Source: Desulfobacteraceae bacterium (GTDB lineage Bacteria; Desulfobacterota; Desulfobacteria; Desulfobacterales; JAABRJ01). Taken from it: 5,727 bases of DNA. The stretch spans positions 1 through 5,727 of the forward strand of contig JAABRJ010000124.1 of the NCBI GenBank assembly GCA_011390985.1. The letters are read 5' to 3'. How positions within the stretch are numbered: the first letter of the stretch is position 1; every line of letters starts with the position of its first letter. This document shows positions 1 to 5,727 of this stretch, one piece after another. Under the pieces are notes generated by a model that saw only the letters and a list, made by a program, of their open reading frames with translations, did not search any database and was not told the origin of the DNA. A program made the position numbers and the translations under genes.

Positions 1-619
1 CCATCCGGACGGTGGTCTCCAGAGAGGTTTCAAAGGTCTTCAGATTGCGGTTGTTGATCCCCACCAGGCGGGCGCCGCAGGCCGTCGCCGTTTGCATGTC
101 GGCGGGGCTGTGGGTTTCCACCAGGGCCGCGAGCCCCAACTCGTCGGCGAGCGCCAGGAAGTCGCGCAGCTGGGACGGCGCCAGAATCCGCACGATCAGC
201 AGGACCGCGTCGGCCCCCATCGCGGCCGCCTCGTAGATCTGGTAGGCCGACAGGGTAAAGTCCTTGCGCAGCACCGGCAGGTCCATGGCGCCGCGCGCCG
301 CCAGCAGGTCGGCCATGCTGCCCTTGAAATACGGGCCGTCGGTCAGCACCGAGAGCGCCGCGGCCCCGCCGGCGGCGTAGGCCCGGGCCTGCGCGGCGGC
401 GTCCAGATCGGCGCAGATGACCCCCTTGGAGGGCGAGGCGCGCTTGATTTCGGCAATGATGTTGGGGCTGCCGGCCGGGGATTCGGCCAGGGCGTCGAAA
501 AACGGGCGGATGTCGCTGCGGCCGGCCGCCCGGGCGCGCAGCTGGCTTTCGGGCAGCGCGGCCGCGGCGGCGGCCACCTCGGCCTGCTTGGTTGTGACGA
601 TGCGCTCGAGAATGTCCAT
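1..619 (-). CDS. trpC: Indole-3-glycerol phosphate synthase, 3' end cut by window edge
   Basis: This enzyme closes the indole ring: it converts 1-(2-carboxyphenylamino)-1-deoxyribulose 5-phosphate to indole-3-glycerol phosphate in the cytoplasm. I translated 206 residues from the ATG at 619; the family is usually about 255-270 residues, so roughly the last 50 are missing. Visible family motifs are EIKRASPSKG (57-66, with the catalytic Glu and Lys), LSVLTD (89-94), LRKDF (117-121, general-acid Lys), GADAVLLI (135-142), the ETH segment (168-170) and GINNRNL (187-193). All expected catalytic positions present so far are intact. The start follows the trpD stop by four bases and a TGAGGG stretch lies just before it, so translation is probably coupled to trpD. 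Whether the protein is fused to TrpF, as in enterobacteria, cannot be seen here. Residues 16-22 are an alanine-rich run in the N-terminal helix. Confidence 0.96.
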   Translation of the reverse strand, partial: MDILERIVTTKQAEVAAAAAALPESQLRARAAGRSDIRPFFDALAESPAGSPNIIAEIKRASPSKGVICADLDAAAQARAYAAGGAAALSVLTDGPYFKGSMADLLAARGAMDLPVLRKDFTLSAYQIYEAAAMGADAVLLIVRILAPSQLRDFLALADELGLAALVETHSPADMQTATACGARLVGINNRNLKTFETSLETTVRM

Positions 620-623
620 GCCC

Positions 624-1640
624 TCAGCCGTTCTCCCGCGAGAAGCGCACCAGCGCTTCGAGTTTGGCGGCGGCCGCGCCGCTGTCGAGCGCCGCTTCGG
701 CCAGGGGCACCCCCGCCGCCAGGCTGGCGGCTTTGTCGGCGGCCACCAGGGCGGCGGCGCTGTTGAGCACCACCACGTCGCGCCGCGGCCCCTTTTCACC
801 GGCCAGGATCTTGCGGGTGATCTCGGCGTTGGTGGCGGCATCTCCGCCGGCCAGGGCTTCGGGATCCGCCAGGCCTCCGAAAAATTGCTCGGGATGGAGG
901 TCGTAGGTCGTCACCAGCCCGCCCCGGAGTTCCGAGACGCGGGTCGGGGCGCAGATCGAGATCTCGTCCAGGCCGTCGTGGCCGTGGACCACCAGGGCCC
1001 GCCGGGCGCCCAGGAGCTTCAGGGCGTTGGCAAACATTTCGGTCAGGGACGGGGCGTAGACCCCCAGCAGCTGGCAGTTGGCGCCGGCCGGGTTGGTCAG
1101 CGGCCCCAGCATGTTGAAGATGCTGCGAATCGCCACTTCCTTGCGGGCCTTGGCGGCGTAGCGCATGGCGCTGTGGTAGAGGGGGGCGAAAAGAAAACCG
1201 ATGCCCAGCTCGAAGATCGCCTCTTCCACCAGTTCGGGGTCGGTGTTGAGGTTGACCCCCAGGGCCTCCAGCAGGTCGGCGCTGCCGCATTTGCTGGAAA
1301 TCGAGCGGTTGCCGTGCTTGGCCACCGTGACCCCGCAGCCGGCCACGACGAAGGCCGTGGTGGTCGAGATGTTGAAGGTCTGGGCGCCGTCGCCGCCCGT
1401 GCCGCAGGTGTCCACCACAATGTCGGCGGGGGTCTGGATGCGGTGGGCCTTGCGGCGCATGGCCTGGGCGGCCCCGGCGAGTTCCTCGAAGGTTTCGCCC
1501 TTGGTGGCCAGCGCCCCCATCATGGCGCCGATCTGCGCATCGGTGGCCTCGCCCGAAAGCACATGGCTGATCATGGCGCCCATTTCGGTTGCGGTCAGGT
1601 CGTTGCCCTGGACGATTTTAATTAAATTGTCACGGAACAT
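624..1640 (-). CDS. trpD: Anthranilate phosphoribosyltransferase
   Basis: This enzyme transfers the phosphoribosyl group of PRPP to anthranilate, the second committed step to tryptophan. From the ATG at 1640 the product is 338 residues, normal for the family. Residues 1-70 form the alpha-helical N-terminal domain. The PRPP/metal-binding loop CGTGGD is at 79-84, followed by NISTTTA (90-96) and KHGNR (108-112). The anthranilate-site segment RSIFNMLGPLTNP is at 172-184, and HGHDGLDE is at 219-226. Nothing essential appears to be missing. An in-frame ATG 13 codons upstream (1679) overlaps the trpG stop as TAATG but has no Shine-Dalgarno. It would also add a Pro/Gly-rich extension unlike the family, so I chose 1640. 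The protein is not fused to a glutamine amidotransferase, unlike E. coli TrpD. It lies between trpG and trpC in the operon. Confidence 0.97.
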   Translation of the reverse strand: MFRDNLIKIVQGNDLTATEMGAMISHVLSGEATDAQIGAMMGALATKGETFEELAGAAQAMRRKAHRIQTPADIVVDTCGTGGDGAQTFNISTTTAFVVAGCGVTVAKHGNRSISSKCGSADLLEALGVNLNTDPELVEEAIFELGIGFLFAPLYHSAMRYAAKARKEVAIRSIFNMLGPLTNPAGANCQLLGVYAPSLTEMFANALKLLGARRALVVHGHDGLDEISICAPTRVSELRGGLVTTYDLHPEQFFGGLADPEALAGGDAATNAEITRKILAGEKGPRRDVVVLNSAAALVAADKAASLAAGVPLAEAALDSGAAAAKLEALVRFSRENG

Positions 1641-1650
1641 GGGTATTTTT

Positions 1651-1657
1651 CCTCCCT
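1651..1657 (-). promoter_or_regulatory. Ribosome binding site that decides the trpD start
   Basis: The minus strand reads AGGGAGG here, ten bases before the ATG at 1640. It is a strong match to the 16S anti-Shine-Dalgarno. No comparable sequence precedes the upstream in-frame ATG at 1679, which is the reason to prefer the shorter TrpD. The site lies in the short trpG-trpD gap, so trpD can recruit its own ribosomes rather than depend only on coupling. Confidence 0.75.
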
Positions 1658-1678
1658 GTGGCGGCCGGGATGCCGGCA

Positions 1679-2250
1679 TTAGCGGGGGTCGGTGGATTTC
1701 AGAAAATTGCGCAGCAGACGCTTGCCGACCGGGGTCATGATAGATTCCGGGTGAAACTGGATGCCCTCGGTGGGGTGCTGCCGATGGCGGATGCCCATGA
1801 TCTCCCCATCATCGGCCTCGGAGGTGACCGACAGGCATTCCGGCAGGTGCGCGCGCGAAACCGCCAGCGAGTGGTAACGCATGGCCTGAAAGGGCTTCCC
1901 GATGCCGGTGTAGAGCGCCTGGCCGTCGGCGCTGACCATGGAGGTTTTGCCGTGCATCAGGCGCCTGGCCGCCACCACCTCCCCGCCGAAGGCCGCCGCG
2001 ATCGCCTGATGGCCGAGGCAGACCCCCAGGAGCGGCACTTTGCCGGAGAACTCACGGATCACCGCCAGCGAGATGCCGGCGGTCTCGGGTCGCCCGGGCC
2101 CCGGCGAGATGACGATCCCGGCGGGCGCCAGCGCGCGCAGCTGGGGTACGCTCAGGGCGTCGTTGCGGACGACGGTGACCGCGGCGCCCAGCTGCATGAG
2201 GTATTGGACCAGATTATAGGTGAAGGAATCGTAGTTGTCGATCATGACGA

Positions 2251-2254
<4 letters not shown>
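1679..2254 (-). CDS. trpG: Anthranilate synthase glutamine amidotransferase subunit
   Basis: This is the class I glutamine amidotransferase that hydrolyses glutamine and channels ammonia to TrpE. It has 191 residues, the usual size for a free-standing subunit. The triad is complete: Cys79 in GVCLGHQ (77-83), with His168 and Glu170 in FHPES (167-171). The oxyanion-loop PGPG is at 51-54, MRYHSL is at 125-130, and the N-terminal MIDNYDSFTYNLVQ is typical of TrpG/PabA. The start ATG overlaps the trpE stop as ATGA (four bases). A strong GGGAGGAG lies at 2261-2268, six bases ahead and inside the last trpE codons, which points to translational coupling and equal TrpE:TrpG output. TrpG and PabA are hard to separate by sequence. 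The operon position argues for TrpG, although one subunit may also serve folate synthesis if the genome has no separate pabA. Confidence 0.96.
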
Positions 2255-3750
<1,496 letters not shown>

Positions 3751-3776
3751 CCGCTCTAAGTCCTTTCGCGTTAATC

Positions 3777-3806
3777 AAAAAGCCGTGGGGACGGGGCCAC
3801 GGCTTT
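3777..3806 (-). terminator. Second rho-independent terminator of the trp leader (helix 5:6)
   Basis: On the minus strand a perfect ten-base-pair stem (AAAGCCGTGG, 3797-3806, with CCACGGCTTT, 3779-3788) encloses an eight-base C-rich loop. It ends in a run of five T (3777-3781). It lies about 27 bases before the trpE start and only a few bases after the first terminator's T run, so it is a second barrier to trpE transcription. The T run is short, so efficiency may be moderate. The opposite strand lacks a T run directly after the stem, so I read it as acting on minus-strand transcripts. A role in mRNA 5' protection is an alternative. Confidence 0.7.
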
Positions 3807-3827
3807 AAGCTAAAAAAAACCGCGGCC
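3795..3827 (-). promoter_or_regulatory. Candidate second antiterminator helix (4:5)
   Basis: The 3' arm of the first terminator (minus-strand GGCCGCGG, 3820-3827) can pair with CCGTGGCC (3795-3802) over eight base pairs, one of them G.U. UUU/AAA can extend it across a single bulged G (3803). Arm 5 is the same sequence that makes the 5' side of the second terminator, so 4:5 and 5:6 exclude each other. Arm 4 is free only when the first terminator has not formed. The pairing is seen directly in the sequence; the regulatory role is inference. Confidence 0.5.
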
Positions 3828-3846
3828 TCCAGGAGGGTGCCGCGGT
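3812..3846 (-). terminator. trp attenuator terminator (helix 3:4)
   Basis: Minus-strand stem CCGCGG (3840-3845) pairs with CCGCGG (3820-3825). Inside it, CCTC/GAGG closes a CTG loop with a three-base bulge on the 5' side. An outer A-U pair extends the stem, and eight T follow (3812-3819). This is a strong intrinsic terminator. It lies downstream of the Trp-codon leader peptide and upstream of trpE, and its 5' arm is shared with the antiterminator, which is the arrangement of a transcription attenuator. Confidence 0.88.
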
Positions 3847-3919
3847 ATTTGGGGTTTATCGGTCAGGTTCGGTCAGGCTAAACGAAAGCGTCGGCACTCC
3901 TCCGGTGACAGGTGCGCCA
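3832..3919 (-). promoter_or_regulatory. trp attenuator: pause hairpin (1:2) and antiterminator (2:3)
   Basis: Segment 2 (minus-strand GGAGGAGTGCCG, 3892-3903) pairs with segment 3 (CGGCACCCTCC, 3832-3842) over eleven base pairs with one bulged A, taking away the 5' side of the first terminator. Segment 2 can instead pair with segment 1 (TGGCGCACCT, 3910-3919) around an eight-base loop, with one A/A mismatch and two G.U pairs. Segment 1 begins with the third Trp codon of the leader peptide. A ribosome stalled at the Trp codons would cover segment 1 and free segment 2, giving antitermination. A ribosome reaching the stop at 3878-3880 would block segment 2 and allow termination. The pairings are seen; the mechanism is the established ribosome-mediated trp attenuation model. 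Confidence 0.85.
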
Positions 3920-3982
3920 CCACCAGCGCAGAACCTGGCTGTTGCTGGATATCGTAATGATTTTGAAGGGTTTTGAGCGCAT
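3878..3982 (-). CDS. trpL: trp operon leader peptide with three tandem Trp codons
   Basis: This short reading frame has 34 codons from ATG (3982) to TAG (3878-3880). It starts MRSKPFK and contains R19-W20-W21-W22-R23; the three TGG codons are at 3917-3925. Tryptophan is rare and three in a row is the hallmark of a trp leader peptide, whose function is to sense charged tRNA-Trp through ribosome stalling, not to act as a protein. It starts about 23 bases after the likely transcription start and ends 32 bases before the terminator stem. Segment 2 of the attenuator lies inside it, after the Trp codons. The weak point is the ribosome binding site: only an unremarkable GGCAG precedes the ATG. It is longer than the 14-residue E. 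coli peptide. The Trp codons are in the middle, not at the end. Confidence 0.87.
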   Translation of the reverse strand: MRSKPFKIITISSNSQVLRWWWRTCHRRSADAFV

Positions 3983-4011
3983 TGGGCTGCCGTGAAAGAT
4001 TAATAAGGCAA

Positions 4012-4040
4012 ATTCTGCGGTATCCGCCCGCCTTTGTCAA
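4012..4040 (-). promoter_or_regulatory. sigma70-type promoter of the trp operon
   Basis: On the minus strand the -35 is a perfect TTGACA (4035-4040). After a 17-base spacer comes CAGAAT (4012-4017), which matches four of six -10 consensus positions. An A/T run (AAAAATT, about 4043-4049) just upstream of the -35 could act as an UP element. Transcription would start near 4004-4006, giving a leader RNA of about 250 bases before trpE. Position directly ahead of trpL supports the call. I see no TrpR-like operator overlapping it, so attenuation may be the main control. Confidence 0.78.
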
Positions 4041-4050
4041 GGAATTTTTG

Positions 4051-4082
4051 GCCCAGCGCCGGCGCATCTATTTTGACCGGGC
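4051..4082 (-). other. Imperfect hairpin between the kinase gene and the trp promoter
   Basis: GCCCGG (4077-4082) can pair with CTGGGC (4051-4056) on the minus strand, one pair being G.U. The enclosed part contains the ten-base palindrome GCGCCGGCGC (4056-4065), which overlaps the arm by one base, so the two folds compete. No T run follows on the minus strand, so it is not a convincing intrinsic terminator for the kinase gene. It could be chance in GC-rich DNA or a site for a factor. Confidence 0.25.
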
Positions 4083-4083
4083 T

Positions 4084-5286
4084 TCAGGGCTCCCCGGCAA
4101 GATGCCGGATCTGGTTCAGCCATTTGTCGCCCCTGGATGGGGCGTCGCTGCCGGTGGCGGCCGCATGCTGTTTGGGAAGCACCACCCGGAAGCAGGCCCC
4201 GCCACCCAGGCGGCTTTCGACCGTGATGCTGCCGCCAAGTTTTTGGACGATTCCACGGGTGACGAAAAGCCCCAAACCGGTGCCTTGGCCGGGCGGTTTG
4301 GTGCTGAAAAACGGTTCGAAAATCTTTTCCAGGTTCTCTTTGGGAATGCCTTTGCCCGTATCGGCAATCTCCAGCGCAATGCCATCGCCCTGGAGCTTCA
4401 GGCGCACGTCGATGCGGCCGCCGGCGGCGCTTGCCTGGACGGCGTTGGACAGCAGGTTGATCAGCACCTGGCGCAGCTGGTAGGGGTCGCTCCAGATGGT
4501 TTCGGCCCCGGCAGCAGTCTCGCGCTGCACCGCTACGCTGCGGGTGGCGATCTCGCGCTGCAGCAGTTCGAGGGTTTCGTCCACCAATGCCGGCAGGTGG
4601 ACCTCCGTCACCGCCGCCTCCTGCTTTTGGACGGAGCCCAGGAGCTGATAGGTAATGCGGCGGGCGCGTTCGATGGCGTTTTCGATCTTGCCGATGGCCT
4701 TTTCGAAATCTTCCCGGCGCGGGATGTCGGCCATCTGCGGGTTTTTGAGGATCAGCCGCATCCAGCCGGCCGATTCCTTGATGATCGCCAGGGGGTTGTT
4801 GATTTCATGCGCCACGCCGGTGGCCAGAGTCCCCAGCGAAGCCAGGCGCTCGGTGGCGATCATCTGCTGTTCCATCCGCGCCCGGTAGGCGGCCTCGCGC
4901 TGTTTTTCGGCGGCCCGCCGGATTTTGTCATGGGCCTGCTGGATTTTGCCGATCAACTGCTCCAGTTCGATCGGCTTGGTGAGGTAGTCGAAGGCCCCGG
5001 ACTTGATCCCGGCCACCCCGTCGGAGGTCGTGGAATGCCCGGTCAGGAGGATCACTTCGGTCTCCGGGTGTTTGGCCTTGATGCGGCCCAGGGTCTCGAT
5101 TCCGTCCATTCCGGGCATCTTCACGTCCAGCACGACCACATCCATGGGCTCTTCCGCAAGCAGCTGCAGGCATTCCTCCCCGCTGGCGGCTTCCGCTGGT
5201 GTCATCCCGCGTTTGGTGAGCCGGCGGACGATGGCGCGGCGGAAGTCGGTTTCGTCGTCAACCAGCAGCAGTCGGATGGGATCCAT
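4084..5286 (-). CDS. Hybrid protein: N-terminal receiver plus histidine kinase
   Basis: This is a 400-residue soluble two-component protein. The receiver domain (about 1-118) has acidic residues D10-D11, phosphoacceptor Asp54 in VVLDVKMPGMDG, Thr82 and Lys104 in YLTKP. A charged helical linker (about 119-147) leads to the HisKA dimerisation domain with phospho-His160 in GVAHEINNP. The HATPase domain follows: N-box NLLSNAVQAS (277-286), G1 DTGKGIP (309-315), F-box FEPFFSTK (323-330) and G2 GTGLGL (335-340). All catalytic residues are present, so it should be active. There is no membrane segment, signal peptide, PAS or other sensory domain, so the receiver itself probably takes the input, for example phosphate from another kinase. 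The last 28 residues are a non-conserved tail. The start at 5286 follows GAGG by five bases. Its specific role is unknown. It ends just before the trp promoter and probably is not part of the trp operon. Confidence 0.92.
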   Translation of the reverse strand: MDPIRLLLVDDETDFRRAIVRRLTKRGMTPAEAASGEECLQLLAEEPMDVVVLDVKMPGMDGIETLGRIKAKHPETEVILLTGHSTTSDGVAGIKSGAFDYLTKPIELEQLIGKIQQAHDKIRRAAEKQREAAYRARMEQQMIATERLASLGTLATGVAHEINNPLAIIKESAGWMRLILKNPQMADIPRREDFEKAIGKIENAIERARRITYQLLGSVQKQEAAVTEVHLPALVDETLELLQREIATRSVAVQRETAAGAETIWSDPYQLRQVLINLLSNAVQASAAGGRIDVRLKLQGDGIALEIADTGKGIPKENLEKIFEPFFSTKPPGQGTGLGLFVTRGIVQKLGGSITVESRLGGGACFRVVLPKQHAAATGSDAPSRGDKWLNQIRHLAGEP

Positions 5287-5337
5287 GGGTGCCTCGGATG
5301 CTTGGGCGTGGGAACGCTGGAATCGGGTCCGGCAGGG

Positions 5338-5364
5338 AAAAAATCACCCCGCCGGGGCTTTTTT
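5338..5364. terminator. Possible bidirectional terminator over the regulator stop codon
   Basis: The plus strand shows six A, the stop triplet, CCCC-GCC-GGGG, C, then six T. The GC core has only four pairs, but the flanking A and T runs can extend it in either direction. On the minus strand the hairpin is followed by TGATTTTTT, so it could partly terminate the response regulator transcript and lower expression of the kinase downstream. It overlaps the last codons of the regulator gene. The core is short, so this is a moderate to weak call. Confidence 0.4.
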
Positions 5365-5727
5365 ACCACGGGCGGTGCAGGCTTTCGCAATTTTTTCCAG
5401 CAGCTCTTCGAGTTCGCAGGGCTTGGTGAGGTAATCGAAAGCCCCCTCCTGCATACCTTGCAGCGCCGCGGTTGCCGACCCATGGCCGGTCAGCATGATC
5501 ACGGCCAGGTCGGGAGCCATTTTCCTGAAGATCCGAAGCACCTCGATGCCGTCCATGTCCTCCATCTTGAGATCCAGCACGGCGACGTCGAAATCGTTGC
5601 GGCGCAGCAGCTGAATCCCCTCGGAACCCGAATAGGCCTTGGTGACCTTGAGCTTGCGACGCTGCAGGCGATTGGCGAGAACGTCGACGTAGTTTTTTTC
5701 GTCATCGACGATCAGTAGCCGCGTGTT
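5344..5727 (-). CDS. Single-domain response regulator, 5' end cut by window edge
   Basis: I read 127 residues to the TGA at 5344-5346. They make up one nearly complete receiver domain with no output domain after it. In the numbering of this fragment the acidic pair is D8-D9 in LLIVDDE, the phosphoacceptor is Asp52 in AVLDLKMEDMDG, Thr80 is in MLTGHG and Lys102 is in YLTKP. The domain normally begins only a few residues before LLIVDDE, so the start codon is probably just beyond the edge, unless another domain is fused upstream. The sequence is clearly similar to the receiver of the neighbouring kinase, most strongly around GAFDYLTKPxELExL. It may pass phosphate to or from that kinase. The common Met-Pro-Gly after the phosphoacceptor is Met-Glu-Asp here. 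The C-terminal tail ARGKKAPAG is encoded by the hairpin region over the stop. Confidence 0.9.
   Translation of the reverse strand, partial: NTRLLIVDDEKNYVDVLANRLQRRKLKVTKAYSGSEGIQLLRRNDFDVAVLDLKMEDMDGIEVLRIFRKMAPDLAVIMLTGHGSATAALQGMQEGAFDYLTKPCELEELLEKIAKACTARGKKAPAG

Noticed and set aside
417..1625. Open frame of 402 codons on the plus strand opposite trpC and trpD
   Set aside because: Same codon-bias shadow effect. The minus strand encodes motif-complete TrpD and TrpC here.
3812..3850. T-box riboswitch suggested by ACCGCGG in the leader
   Set aside because: The bases before ACCGCG do not match the usual GGTGG part of the T-box, and I recognised no specifier-loop architecture. The Trp-rich leader peptide and the 1:2/2:3/3:4 pairings fit ribosome-mediated attenuation.
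3873..4067. 64-codon minus-strand frame across the trp leader
   Set aside because: Its start lies upstream of the -35 box, so the predicted trp transcript would not contain it. It has only one Trp and no family resemblance. The trpL frame overlapping it explains the region better.
4051..4082. Intrinsic terminator for the kinase gene
   Set aside because: The stem is imperfect and no T run follows on the minus strand, so I kept it only as a low-confidence hairpin.
3973..5718. Very long open frame (581 codons) on the plus strand opposite the kinase and regulator
   Set aside because: It lies antisense to two genes with complete catalytic motifs, and its translation is Gly/Gln/His-rich with no recognisable domain. 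Long antisense frames are expected in GC-rich DNA with strong codon bias.

Overview
All supported genes in this window lie on the minus strand, so the biology runs from the right edge to the left. The DNA is GC-rich. The gene set is an unfused trpE-trpG-trpD-trpC order preceded by a receiver-domain regulator and a receiver-histidine kinase hybrid. This suits a Desulfobacterota-like (delta-proteobacterial) genome, but that assignment is inference from gene style and order, not from a marker gene.

Right part (5727 to 4084): the end of a single-domain response regulator cut by the window edge, then a soluble hybrid protein with an N-terminal receiver and a C-terminal HisKA/HATPase core. They are 57 bases apart, and a GC hairpin flanked by A and T runs sits over the regulator's stop codon. 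They look like one signalling pair with no visible sensor domain.

Middle (4083 to 3751): a 333-base leader region that carries the main discovery of the window. It has a sigma70-type promoter (perfect TTGACA, 17-base spacer, CAGAAT) and a 34-codon leader peptide with three consecutive Trp codons. A chain of mutually exclusive RNA helices follows, ending in two tandem rho-independent terminators before trpE. The first part (1:2, 2:3, 3:4) is a classic ribosome-mediated trp attenuator. The second part adds an alternative 4:5 helix that would block the second terminator (5:6) whenever the first is antiterminated. This suggests a two-stage, relayed attenuator.

Left part (3750 to 1): trpE, trpG, trpD and the first 206 codons of trpC. 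trpE and trpG overlap by four bases, and trpD and trpC are four bases apart, so the block is a tightly packed operon that runs off the left edge. TrpE and TrpG form anthranilate synthase, TrpD adds phosphoribosyl, and TrpC closes the indole ring. The genes for the remaining steps (trpF, trpB, trpA) would be expected further left but are not in the window.
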